Program-made: the position numbers and the translations under genes | Notes under the pieces: model-generated | What the model was told of the DNA's origin: nothing | The model's input: the letters and a program-made list of their open reading frames with translations, nothing else | Database searches by the model: none | Assembly (NCBI GenBank): GCA_013398015.1 | Contig: VZRR01010289.1 | Coordinates: 94,727-158,726 of the forward strand | DNA: 64,000 bases | Direction: 5' to 3' | Source: Oreocharis arfaki | Lineage: Eukaryota; Chordata; Aves; Passeriformes; Paramythiidae | Part shown: piece after piece, positions 1-12,082 of the stretch | Position numbering within the stretch: the first letter of the stretch is position 1 | How the letters are laid out: each line of letters begins with the position of its first letter

Positions 1-1160
1 TTGTTAAACAGGCATGACCTGTGCAGGAGCAGAGGGGCTGCCAGCTGATGCTCTAATTTGTTCAAAACCGTGCAATTAATGGAAGCATGGTGGGAAGAAA
101 TCATTTTATGGGGTTTAGAAAGCCAAGGTCCTGCAGGACTGAGATGCCTGAGACTGGAAAAAAAGGGTTTCCTTATCATTACCTTCTCCCTTTTCATATC
201 AGTTCCCTGAGGGTCTAGAAGTCCACATAAAAACTGCAGATATTTAAACTGAAGACTTATTTCCTTGCTGTGTTTGACCTGTGTATGTGGTGACATAAAA
301 GACAGGACGACTGAGAAACACTTATTTTTATTAGTTTTCTTTTCTGCCACAAACCTGTTTGGTTCAAAATAGGAGCAGTGTAAATAATGCCAAATATATT
401 GGTACCTAAATCCCTCCAGGTGCAATAATGCAAGGAGTTTATGAAACCAGGTATGGACTGTTGCTAAAACACACTTTTCTTTCTGAAAACATGACCATGG
501 ATTAAATCAGTTGGGTAATTAAGAATTAGAATTTGACTGTGCAAAGGACAAAGAAAGGTTTCTAATTATATTATATTATTATTATGTATTCACTCAGAGT
601 AGGACTCTGTGAGAAAGGCTATTTTTGGACTGAAATTTTAGAGCAGACCTCCTTTGCTGTAATACAACATACTTCTAGTAAACCTCCTGTGTTTTGAAGA
701 TCAGCTTTCCAAACTTTGTGTCTCAGGAGCTTGCTCTTTATGTGTTTCTTTCCCCTATTGGAAGCATCTCAGTTTTTGCAGCTTTAGTTTTGGATGGACA
801 GTTACAGTGAGGGAGTTTAGTCCAAGAATATCAGTGTGGTTTTTATCACTGTGATTGGACTGCTCTGTTAATGATTTACTTAAAACAAAGAGATCTTTGC
901 TGTGGTGTTTGCTGCCCAGTCATAACTATCTGGAGTATTTCAAGTATTCCTAGGTTTTCACTCACAAGGATAAGAGCATCTGCAGCTGGCTGTCTCTTGC
1001 TTCTGCCTTAAATATTTCCTTGGAATTCTCAGGAGCTTTGGGAAGGGTTTTTTAAACTCTCAATCCCTGGCTGGCTGTAGCTGGACACCCATCAGGCTGT
1101 TGCATCCTGTGCTCCAGGCAAAACCTGTTAAAATGATTGAGGAGCCTCCCTCAGAGCAGT
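1..1160. other. Intergenic DNA, no feature recognised
   Basis: AT-rich sequence left of the ARHGEF26 promoter. I see no long open frame, no splice-bounded conserved peptide and no familiar repeat. It is probably distal 5' flank of ARHGEF26. Confidence 0.5.
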
Positions 1161-1162
1161 TG

Positions 1163-1290
1163 GATTCTGCCCTTGGAGAGGGTGGGTTCTGCCCTTGGAG
1201 AGGGTGGATTCTGCCCTTGGAGAGGGTGGACTCTGCCCTTGGAGAGGCTGGATTCTGCCCTAGGAGAGGCTGGATTCTGCCCTCGGAGGG
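1163..1290. repeat. 22-bp tandem repeat, about six copies
   Basis: The phrase ATTCTGCCCTTGGAGAGG recurs every 22 bases, with starts near 1164, 1186, 1208 and onward. The last two copies diverge (CTAGGAGAGG, CTCGGAGGGA). Because 22 is not a multiple of three, the array stays open in several frames on both strands, which explains the overlapping short ORFs here. They are not genes. Likely a polymorphic intergenic minisatellite. Confidence 0.85.
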
Positions 1291-4200
1291 AGCCGGGTGC
1301 TGTGCTGGGGCCTGCAGCACTGGGGACACTGGGCAGTGGTTAAAATGCACAGCAGGGACTGGTGGTGTCACTGGTCAGTGTTTCTGCTGTAAGACAGAGC
1401 CTGAGTATTTCCAGTTCTTGTGATGTTTTGAGGCTGAGGGCTTTCAGCAATGCAAAAAATGGCTGTTCCAGACTCAGTTTCCTCCTGCCCTGAGGTGCTG
1501 CTGTGAATGTTATCATGGACAGAAATCAAGTTAAACATCAACAGCAAAGTAAAGCGGATCAGAGTACTAGTGGAAGGGCTGTGTGCCTGTTTCATTAAGG
1601 CATATGCATGGCTTTAAGATCTGAAAACACTCCATTTAATAAGTGTTTTGTTCTTCAGAGCGTTAGTTCCTCTAAGAAATTATTTAATTTTATCCCACTA
1701 AGAAAATGAAGCTATATAAAAAAGCCGTTCTGCTGTTTCTAGTGGGTGATGATTTGCAATTTACTGTTTCCCTCGATGGCCTAAGGGCAGTGCTGAAGCT
1801 GCTGCAGGACTCCCCTCACATCCCAGCCGGACACAAGGAACTTGATTTTTATTGTATACTCGTTTAAACTTACATTTGGCATTAGCTTAAAAACTAATTC
1901 TAAATCAGCAAACTCCTTTAGGAGCATTTCCAAAGGAGCTGGGACATTAAGAATCCTCTGTTGCACAACTGGAGAGGTGTGGGTTGTGCCAGGCTCAGGC
2001 TGCACTGTCAGACCAAATTCCTTTCCAGGAGCTTTATGGTGCAGTTGTTGCCAAGTCACAGGAGTCCACAAGGTACACACAAAACTGCACCCAGGGAGAT
2101 CCATAGAAATATCCAGATGGAAAAAATCTTGATTGATAAAAATGAACATTCTCTCCCCTCTGCACATGAGAGTTTGCCTCATGAAAGCATTTCTATATGA
2201 TTTTTAACATCTCTGAGCTTAAAATAATTGCTCTGTTCAAAGAGCCCATATTACTCACAGTGAGATGAATAAATCATGTCCTTTGGTTATTTTGCTACTT
2301 GCAGAATTGATTAATTACGATACAGAGCAAGTAGGTATTGAGCTGAGCAAACTGGCCTGTAACACATGTTCTTCTCTTCTTTCTTAGTGGGAAAAATGAG
2401 TTCTCTATTTCCTTCTAGTGCCTGGCTTTTATCACTGAAAAACACGGGATCATAAAGTGCATCACAGCATTCCCAAGGAATGTTGTCCGTGGCTGCACTG
2501 ACACTGCACGGGGAGGTGCTGAACGGGGCCTGGGCAGTGCCAGCTGAATTCAGCACCCCGGGGCAGCTCATGCCAGTGGCTGAGTGTCCCTCTTCTTATT
2601 TGTCTAAATCCTTAAGAGAGAAAGAACATGCAGAAACAAGAAGAACAGGAAGCACTGAGTCTCGCAGGCAAACTGCTCCTTGCAGTTCTCTTTTTGGGGG
2701 TTTCCAAGCAATGAAACAAAAGGCTTCTCTTGCTTGCAGACTGCATTTGAAAACATTTTCAGTCGCTTTATTTCCCTTTCATCTCCTGAGAAACTGAGTA
2801 AAGCTGTAAATGAAACAAAAGCACTTTGACACCACAGATGAATCCGGAGGTATTTAACAGCACAGAACTTGCTAGGAAGAAGCCAGGCAACATTTTCTGA
2901 GAAAGAAATGTTCTTACTGTGTGCCTGGTATGTTAATCCACTGCTACCTTTTGTCTTCTATACCCCAGAGGAGCATAATTCAACACTAAAAAACCCTCCA
3001 TATAAAATACATAATAGTAGCACGTGAAAATGAAATGCAAAGCACAGTAAGACCATGTACAAATATGAGCAGTGCTGTAACAGGAATCACAACCCACAGG
3101 CTCCTTCTCATCACTTAGAAGGCCACAGAGCACTGTCACTGTGCTGTGGAGGCACTGTGGGGGTTCAGTCCTTTCAGATGATTTTCTCAGCTCCCCAGAG
3201 AACACAGCCAGCAGCGCTGATGGTGCTGCTCAGCCTGGTGGATCCTGCAGACACGGGAGGTGCTGTCCCGGCCATTCAGGGCAGCTCCTCTTTTGTCTCC
3301 ATGGCCACCACGGGGATGCCACGCTCCCTTCGCGTTGCAGGTACTTGCAAGGCCTTTGCAAAGCCAGTGGAGCTCGGAGCAGTGTGTCCTCATGCTCTGA
3401 GAGAGGCTCTTGTCTGTTCCAGCTCTTCCCAACTAGGTAAAGTATGTGGAAGGACCCTGCCCAGCCTCTGCTCCGTGCTGGGCCCGCGCCGGCCAGCTGA
3501 TCTGCTGGAAGAAATCATTCTGCATGGCTCTCGTGCCAAGTTTTGTCAGAGTAACTTGAAAAGCATTTAAACTCTTTATTAACATTTATAAACCAGTTTA
3601 TTCTCCATGGCAGTGGTGCTGGGCAAGGCTTCTGCTTATTTTGGGTCCAGCCCTGCCTCTCTGGAAGAAAGCCTTTTGCAAGGTCTTGATCATCTTCAGT
3701 TTGATTTAAGGCATGAAATCAGTTTGTGAATAATTTTGAAACCAACTAAAGAGCAATAAAATTGTTTTGTCTGTGGGGACTTGTTTCGCTGATAAAATGA
3801 ATGGTCTCAGCCAGATCTGCTGCACAGGCAGAGTGCATTGGCCATGCTGCTGCATCAGAGGCCTTGGCAAAGCTGGACTTGCTCTCTCCACTCCTTTTTT
3901 TCCCTTCCTTTTGAAACCAGAGTTCCTTTCTTTTGGGAATCTGTTTTTGGCTCAGTGAGAGTCTCTACCCCCCTCTTCTCTCTCTTTTCACTCTTGTTAG
4001 AAGTGCTGTATGAATTCTCAGACTCTGCTCCTGACCTGCTGCTGTTCCAGCTGAAGGGCCTTTCTCTCCTGCAATATCCTCCTTTACACACTCCCTCTCC
4101 TTTTGTCCTCCTCAGCACTGCACCTATCAGGTCTAGAATTTCAACTCTGTTCTGTGTGGTAGGTCAGGAAATAAGTCACGGTAAGGTGAAGGATGAAAAA

Positions 4201-4957
4201 AGGACTTAGAGAATATGACAGAAATTATTTCCAAATGAGAAGAACACTGAAGTGACTGCTAGAAAATTAAAGCTTGGCTCTAACTGGAAAGGAGACAACT
4301 CAAGAAACTGAGCTTAGAGAAACTATAGAGTTGAATTTTGGCATGTCCAACTGCAGAATAAATCCCACTAATTAAAATGTATTTGAGCTAATTAGTAGGA
4401 TCAGAGTTGAATTAGGAACACTTTTAATAGCTTGGAGAGGAAAGATAATAAGAGAAGTGCCAATTTTTCAAAATGTTTATGAAAGGAGCAGGGGGACAGG
4501 GAAATGTGAGAGGCCTCTCGCTACACAGATCGGGGAATTTGGTCAAACTCGTGGTTATTTAGGTCCAATTAGGCCTAATGCAGCCCAAACCCCGGGCTTG
4601 TTGAAGTGAGTAATCAAAGTCCCCCAGCCCCTGGCAGGCCCAGGCTCTGCACGCATCCATGCATAGTTTCCACTGAAGGACTGCAGCCAAGTGAGGCGTG
4701 GAGTCTGGCTGTGGGGAGTACAAATGGGAAACTGGAATTTAAGGGGGAAAGGCACACTTCAGAGCTTCAGCTCATTAGAGAAAAACAGACACAAGGTTCC
4801 CTGCCTTGCACTCCTTTCCTCCCTTTCTGATTCTGTTGCTATGGCATTCATAAAATTCCATCATTTCAATGCAGCAAAGGGGAAATCTGGCACATAACTG
4901 CACGTTAATCAGTTGTTTGAAATTAAATCAGGTTCAGCACTTCTAAAATCACCCCAA
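1291..4957. other. Intergenic DNA, no feature recognised
   Basis: Several chance ORFs of 60-170 codons occur on both strands, for example at 3055-3570 plus. None resembles a protein I know, and none is flanked by convincing splice sites joining to a neighbour. No repeat family was recognised. Confidence 0.45.
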
Positions 4958-5066
4958 TTACAGAATCACAAGACCAGTTAGGGTGGATAAGACTGCTAAG
5001 ATCATGGAGTCCAACCTTTGACCAATCTCTGCCTTGTCAACTGGAACTGAGGTGAGCCATGCAATC
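4958..5066 (-). mobile_element. CR1 LINE 3' tail fragment
   Basis: An ACAGAATCACA start, followed by AAGATCATGGAGTCCAACC and a diverged continuation, matches the reverse complement of the 3' end of avian CR1 elements. The element therefore reads on the minus strand, with its 3' end at the left. It is 5'-truncated to about 0.1 kb, as is usual for CR1, and has no coding capacity. Confidence 0.7.
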
Positions 5067-8000
5067 AAGGCAAGCCATTCCCTGGGGCTCATGTATCTCA
5101 CGTGAGAGAGTCAGGTTTGAAAAATCTCAGCCTCTGTTCACAGCAGCTGCCCCGTGTGTAGAGCCCGAGGGGCCTGTTGGGTCCCCAGGACGTGCAGGCA
5201 GCAGTGGGGCCCTGGAACCTCCTGGGAAGGGCAGGGCTGGCCAGGCCCAGGGACACCACGGGGCTGGGAGCCACAGCCTGAGAGGGGCTGAGAACAGGTG
5301 ACTCTCCCACTGCAAACAGAGGCAGTGAGGTACCACACACAGAAATTACTATCTATCAATAAGGAAACAAAAAACACCCCAATGGGGTTCTCCTTTTTTT
5401 TTTTTTTTTTTTTAAAATTTCTGTATGGGCAGAATGTTCATCTCTTAAAAAAAAAACAACCCCACACCGAGAAAAACAGTTTCAACCAAATTTAGGGAAT
5501 AAGCAGCAGCTCTTTGGAGACCTGCCCCTTGTCCCCCTGTCACTTGCTCAGGCTTTTCTGTGCACAGTTGACAAAGGGAGAACAAAGCAGACCCAGCAAT
5601 CCATCCTTGAGCAGCACAGACTGCCTGTGCAGGCTCCCAGCTTGCTTGTGTTTCTAATGGCAACCACAAAAAGTCTTCAGCTATGGCAAGCAGTGCCTCC
5701 ATCCTTTTGTTAGGAGATGTTTGAAATCCTGCAAACTCTTTAAAATAGGAACATCTTATGAACTACAGTCATCAGATTAAAGAGTTTTTATCTACATTTT
5801 CCAGGACTTTCTCTTAACTGTTCTCCTATGGAAAGAATGGTCTTTGAATTACTGAGAGGAAATTCACTGTCAGAATTTCAAAATGGAATTGTAAAAGTGG
5901 AAAAAAGAATGCTTATAACTAAACTGGAGGTGAAGGGACACACTTCCCAGTTTCACAAATCTCCTTTAATATTCAGATTCATTTCATATTCACTGAACAA
6001 AAATTAGAAATAGGTCTAACTTTTGGAAAGTTTGATAACCTTTGACCTATCTACTTTAATGTTAGACTGACCTAATCCTACTGGACCTGATTATCTACCT
6101 TGAAGCCTGCAGGAGTTTTACTGGTGAAAGTATTGCGAGATATAAACTGTGTTGGAAAATTAAAAGGAAAATCAAAGAAGGACATATAATTCAAGCAAGG
6201 CAGGAAATGTTTTTCACTTCAAAATACGAAATACACACAGAATTTAGTTAACATTTTGAAATCTCAAATACTTCTTGTTGGAAAATTCCCAATCAACTCT
6301 ATAAATGATGGAGCTGCCAGGTTCTCTCATAGAGGAGACAATCTCTGCACCTACCTCTGAGGCAGTAAAGGAAGAGACATGATCAGGAAATAGTGCTGGT
6401 AAATCAGCTGGGAAACAAGTAGTATCAGTCTAAATATTAGCAAATACAAAGTTATTTTTACAATATAGACAAGAATTTGTAACTTCCATGACAAGAGTGA
6501 CCGAAGCAGCAGTAGCTCAGTGCTCAGTTGTGTTTCTTGGGTACACATTTTCTTACTCTTTTTCTTTTCATCCCAGTTTAGCAGTAAAACAGCATCTTGT
6601 TTCAACTTTGATGCTCCATGGGCATGACCAGGTCCTTTACTCCTGCAGTACAAAGAGATGTGGCTTTCCCCTAAAAGCTTTTAGTTAATGCTACAAAGCT
6701 TTCTATTATTGCTGAGTATTTCAGCAACAGCAAAAAACAATTAAGAGGAAAATAGGAATAATTAAATGTCTTTTGCCATCTTGGATTGATTTAAAGTTAA
6801 AATTTGGCTGAGCAGTGTTCAGAGTAAAGTCTCTCACAGCCTACATACAGTTGTAGAGAAAAGAAAGGGGGGGCAGGAGGTTGGAAGGCTCGACCCTTCC
6901 TGAGTGCTGTGGCTGGCAGTGCTGTGGGATTGCCGGTGTTGCTGGAGTAACCATGTCCTCCTTGGGAAAATCCTGCTACTTGCATTGGGAAGAGGCTCCA
7001 CTCCCTTGGTTCATGTCCCTGGAAAAGCAGTGAAACCAGTGACAGAAGGATTTCACCAGTGCCTGGCTCTGTCACACTGACATCTCGTCTTTTCTTTGCT
7101 TGTGGTGACCCCTGTCACTCCTGTGCTCAGGGAGGGTTTTTGTGGGACAGAAGGAGCCTTATTCCCCCTGCATGCTAATTCTGGGATTGAGGCTTGCTCT
7201 GAGCGGAGCACGGCTGGCTCTTCTTCAGCTCCCTGTGAAGAGCCAGGGAAACAGAAGAGTTTCAAAAGAATGTTATTTATATTGCTACTCCCTAGCTGGC
7301 AGTTAATACTGATGGGACACACAGTCGATTCCTTCGGGGATTAACCAGCAGCTGGGCACTTCCCCTGGAGCCATTCCAGCCTTCCCCTCTCTGGGAAGCA
7401 CAGAGGGGACAGATGTGCTGGGAATGCCCCTGGGGAGGCTGGAGGCAGCGGGGATTGGGCCCCAACCAGCAGCCAGGGTCACCTGCACAGCTCTGAAGCT
7501 GCAGGGCATGGCCAGGACCTGGCTTTGGGAAAGGTTCCAAAGAAACACAGCTCACAGCACATGCAGGGGAATTCTCCTGGCTGCAGCTCCCACTGCACGG
7601 GTTCTGCTCCGCACTGCCTGACACCCCAAAACTGGCTGGGGGATAGAGAGGACTGATCAAAGTGGGTTAAGATGTCCTGACACCGCAAACAGAGTAAGTC
7701 AGTTGAGCCAGAAGCACTGAATTACAGGTGTCTGCCCAACACCTCCAGCTGTTTGCAGGATTGAAGAGCTGTAGTCCAGCATACAGTAGAGACAGCCCAC
7801 AGCTGGAGAGTACATGTGAAATGGTTCTGAAATTGAACATACAAAGTGTCCAAGGACTTTTCTTCCTTTTTCGTTCTTTGCCAGAAAGCACAGTCCTGAC
7901 TCTGAGTCTTTTTTACATCTCCCGTAAGTTGCATGAACATTTAAATCTGATTTTTACATTAAGATCTTACACAAAAGTATACACTCAACCCTGTAACCTT

Positions 8001-9789
8001 TCCAAAGCTCTGTTTAATCTGACTATTACTCATAGGCTTGTTATCTTGAGAGAATTTCTCATCTGTTCTCAGCAACAAGATACCATTCTGCTGTACTGAC
8101 TTGGAGACAAGAAAATGGTGTATTTCATAGACTAAAATATGTAGAGTATGACACTGATTACACTGATCAAAAACCATCCTACAGGACACAAACAGTGAGC
8201 ACTGTGTTTGAGACGTGAAGCATTTGGGTCATAAACAAAGCCAGGTCTCACTGCTGGATTTGCTCTTTGCACAGAGAGGCAAAGTGTGCTTTTGATGTGG
8301 ATGTAGGGAGATGAATAATCCTCCATTTTCCTTGGTAGATTTTCAGGCAGTAAGCACAAGAACATATCAGTGCACACCTTCGAACCTGCACCTGCCTCAT
8401 GCTGGTTATGATAAACGTGGGCTTCTGAATATCATGGAGTGTTTGGCTGCAGGCAGGTATTGAAATGCTTCTGGTTTGGTGCCAGCTCCTGACACCAGCT
8501 TTTAGGTCTTGTGGCTGGGAAATGGGAGGTTCACTTAAAACTCTCCCTCATAAATGCTCAAGGTCAATATCTGGGTTAACTGGAGAGCTGTGAAGATGGG
8601 TGGAAAGCTTCCCTGCAGGTTCCTGCCCCGCTCCCCAAGGGTGCAGCACTCCAGGCTCTGCGCTGGGCAGGGATCTGGCCCTGGGGAAGGACATGCTGCC
8701 CTGCCTGGGCTCTGAGCAGCTCAGGTTTGGGCACTGCTACACAGGAGCCTCAGTGATTTCACAGTGACCTGGCTTTGTAGGCAGGCTTAATAACCACATT
8801 TCTTTCTTCTCTTAAATTACAGAGATGATTTTACTTTTCTTATGATGGCAATTTTATTGTAAGGTTTTATTTCTCTTTTACTGTGTATGAAATGGAACAC
8901 TGAGGTGGCTGTTCAGGAATCAGAATTACCCTTGTAACTGCAGCACAGTGAATAAGTATGTGCAAGAGAATAATCCTGTCAAAGCTCATTACCTTGGTTA
9001 TTAATAATTAGGATTTATGAGTTAAGTAATATGCTGCAACTATATCCAATTCCTTGGCAATTACATGTGGAAAGTTGAGAGATAATTTTAGAAATAATCC
9101 ATTGTGAAATCCCAAGTGACGACTAAACCAGCATCTTAGGTTCTGCCTGTAGCTTCTCCCTTCAGCTCTGGCTGTTTGAAGCTGAAGTGGCAATTTGCAG
9201 CCTTGTCTCATTTGTGGACATACACATTTGTTCATTTTAATTTCTTTGTGTGTTGCCTAATTTGATTCTTAGCAAGATTCTTTGTTCTACTGGGTTCTCC
9301 TGGCAGAAGAATTCATAATCTGAGGTTTAAGTGCATGTACGCAGGGTTGGCTGGTCCTTACATTTCCCTCTATATTTTTTTCTGATTGTTAAACAAACTC
9401 AGTATAAATTAAATTTTTCATATATTTAAAAAGATAAGACAGTACTTTCAATCTACTCTGATTTTTTTTTTCTGATTCAGTGATACATGAAATCTGGCAA
9501 ATTCAATCCTGCAAGTATGGAGGGGACAATTACAAACCTAACAAATTTTTTTCTGTCCCTTCTCCCTTCAAGTTCAGCCAGGAGCCTAAGCGGGTGCCCA
9601 TCCTTAAATAAGCAAGTCGTTTTGTTGAGCACCTCCCAGAACTCTCTTCTCCACCCTCAGGAGATGTCCAGCCCTCAGCAGCCAGGCGCTGCCCGAGCCC
9701 ATCCCTGGTGTGTGCTGCATCCCTGGTGCGTGCAGTTCTGGCTGTTGCTTCCCGTTCCAGTCCGCCGAGAAACCACGCTTGCACCTTGA
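5067..9789. other. Intergenic DNA, no gene recognised
   Basis: Only short chance ORFs are present. A homopolymer T tract lies at about 5394-5413, and GC-richer but CpG-poor patches lie near 7330-7640 and 8620-8730. I could not tie any of it to a known gene or repeat family. Confidence 0.45.
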
Positions 9790-10060
9790 CTAATGAAAGG
9801 CAAGCACCCTCCCGCCAGGTGTGAGGGCACGGCTCTCCCAGCAGAGCCTTCCCCGCCGCAGCTGCGGCGTGTCCTGCGGGTCACTCAGACGCGACTGGCC
9901 CGGCTGTTTCACCTGCGGCTGCAGGGCCGGGCTCACAGGAGCTGTCCTCCAGCGCCGGCCCAGCTCCCGACGCTGCCCGCAGAGTCCCCGGCCGCCAGCA
10001 CCTCCCGACAGTCCAGCTATTTCTGCTCTGCCGGTCCCGGCCGAGGTGTTCATTACACAG
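9790..10060. promoter_or_regulatory. Small CpG-rich patch upstream of ARHGEF26
   Basis: CpG density rises sharply between about 9820 and 10050 compared with its AT-rich flanks. A YY1-like CAAGATGGC follows at 10234-10242. The open frames across it (for example 9793-10194 plus) are typical of GC-rich DNA. It could be a minor upstream promoter of ARHGEF26, a divergent noncoding RNA promoter, or simply an isolated CpG island. No transcript evidence is visible. Confidence 0.35.
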
Positions 10061-10699
10061 GAACAGAATCACACCTAGGTTTTGCCTTTCATGCCTTTGA
10101 GGGAAACCTGACAAACAATTCAGCTTTGCGACTGAGTACTAGGGAAGCATTCTATATTGTATTTTACATTCCTAGCCAATGCGGCATTTCATAGTGGTGC
10201 TAATTCCTCATGTAAATGCTCCCTGTGCTGTGGCAAGATGGCTTCTAAAACATAGGGATCATTCTTTTTCTCTAGTGGAAGCAGAGGCAGACTTTAACTG
10301 CAGAGGAGCAGATAGCAAAAGAAGGGCATGTTGTAATTATTACTGAATGTAACAGAGCAGAAAAACGGCTGTGTCGCTTTATTTCAGGACTCTGTGCAGA
10401 AGCTCTCCCCTCCTGGGAGTGCCGGGACCCTTGGCTGGTCTGCTGAGGTGGGCAGGCCTCGTGGCCTGGCATAGAAACACGAGCGTATCTTTTGTTTTGC
10501 TTTTAAAAATCTACTCTGTTCTCCTTTGATGTATGTTTAAGCTATATGTTGTCCCAAAGTCACAGCTAAGTTTCACCGTTTTTACGGACACAGGTTTTTC
10601 AGGGTGATGTAGTTTGTCAGAATTCCCAGCAGATTCATTGTCTACGTCCAATTTTTTTACGACAAAGCTGTTCCTTTCCCAGCTCGCTGGCAGGCAGTG

Positions 10700-11160
10700 A
10701 GGCAGCCCCAGCGGGCCAGGTGCCTCTAATGAACAAGCAGGGGCACAGGGGCCTCTGTCCGGGCCGGCACAGCCGCTGCCCGGCTGAGGCACGGGGGGAT
10801 GGCACTGCCGCACGCGGAGTGTGTCAAGTGCAAGACCAAACACGTTCCCCGGGAGGACACTTGCGGATCCCTGCCGCGGGAAGCCCGGGGCTGTCGCTGC
10901 TGGGAACCGCAGGGCTCGGGGAAGCGCCGCCCGTCCTGCCCGCGGCTTTCCTCACCCAACCCCGCGGTAACGCGCGGCTGCTCCCGGCGAGGCCTCACCC
11001 CGCTCCCCCCGCCGCCACCGGGCGCAGCCGGGACCCTCTGCAGGCCCCGCTACCTGCGCGGAGCAGGGGAGGGCCCGGGGCAGCCCGGCCCAGGCAGGCG
11101 CAGGGGCTGTGCCGGCGGCGGAAGCGCCGTTCCGCCCGCCCTCAGCCGAGCCGCAGGTGG
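10700..11160 (+). promoter_or_regulatory. ARHGEF26: ARHGEF26 CpG-island promoter / 5' UTR (left of gap)
   Basis: Dense CpG sequence runs from about 10.7 kb into the N run and resumes as coding sequence on the other side, which marks the 5' end of ARHGEF26. No ARHGEF26-like peptide is evident in the frames before the gap, so this is more likely promoter and 5' UTR than coding. A CAG|GTGG at 11154-11160, just before the Ns, could be the donor of a noncoding first exon, but the gap prevents a check. Confidence 0.55.
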
Positions 11161-11682
11161 NNNNNNNNNNNNNNNNNNNNNNNNNNNNNNNNNNNNNNNN
11201 NNNNNNNNNNNNNNNNNNNNNNNNNNNNNNNNNNNNNNNNNNNNNNNNNNNNNNNNNNNNNNNNNNNNNNNNNNNNNNNNNNNNNNNNNNNNNNNNNNNN
11301 NNNNNNNNNNNNNNNNNNNNNNNNNNNNNNNNNNNNNNNNNNNNNNNNNNNNNNNNNNNNNNNNNNNNNNNNNNNNNNNNNNNNNNNNNNNNNNNNNNNN
11401 NNNNNNNNNNNNNNNNNNNNNNNNNNNNNNNNNNNNNNNNNNNNNNNNNNNNNNNNNNNNNNNNNNNNNNNNNNNNNNNNNNNNNNNNNNNNNNNNNNNN
11501 NNNNNNNNNNNNNNNNNNNNNNNNNNNNNNNNNNNNNNNNNNNNNNNNNNNNNNNNNNNNNNNNNNNNNNNNNNNNNNNNNNNNNNNNNNNNNNNNNNNN
11601 NNNNNNNNNNNNNNNNNNNNNNNNNNNNNNNNNNNNNNNNNNNNNNNNNNNNNNNNNNNNNNNNNNNNNNNNNNNNNNNNNN
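11161..11682. other. Assembly gap (522 N)
   Basis: A run of unresolved bases sits in the GC-rich first coding exon of ARHGEF26. It hides the start codon and the N-terminal proline-rich region. From the human length I recall (871 residues), about 230 residues, or roughly 690 nt, should precede the visible part. The true gap may therefore be longer than written, or the bird N-terminus shorter. Confidence 0.98.
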
Positions 11683-11683
11683 G

Positions 11684-12082
11684 CCGCCGGCGGTGCCGTG
11701 CGCGGAGCCCCCCGCGCTGCTGAGCACGCACAGCCCCGCGGCGCGCAGGGTGGGCTCGCAGCAGCTGATCCCCCGCAGCCTGGCCGAGAGCCGGCCCGCG
11801 GGCCGGGCCCAGGGCCACGAGCGGGGGCTCAAGGTGCGCAGCCTGGTGGAGACCCCCCGGCTGTCCCTGGGCAGCGACCCCGAGGACGAGCCCGAGGGCG
11901 GCCCGGGCAGCCCGGGCGCGCTGCGGCGCGGGCTGCGCTCCACGTCCTACCGCCGGGCCGTGGTGAGCGGCGTGGACCTGGACGGCTCCGCCAACTGCAA
12001 GAAGAAAAACAGAATGTCCCAGCCCATCCTGAAAGCGGTGGTTGAAGATAAAGAGAAGTTCTCGAGCCTGGGGAGGATAAAG
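11684..12082 (+). CDS. ARHGEF26: ARHGEF26 first visible coding exon (5'-partial)
   Basis: The frame beginning at 11684 encodes 133 residues that match the family before the DH domain: an ALLSTHSPAA stretch, then LRRGLRSTSYRRAVVSG, then KKKNRMSQPILK and EKFSSLGRIK. The exon ends AAG|GTAAGG in phase 0. Codon use is extremely GC-rich up to about 11990 and then abruptly normal. Other long frames through this exon and the gap are shadows. Confidence 0.93.

Noticed and set aside
1781..2182. 133-codon minus-strand ORF
   Set aside because: No family resemblance. It overlaps a plus-strand chance ORF and has no splice or promoter support.
3055..3570. 171-codon plus-strand ORF in the upstream intergenic region
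   Set aside because: No recognisable domain, no splice context, and overlapping ORFs of similar length on both strands suggest chance.
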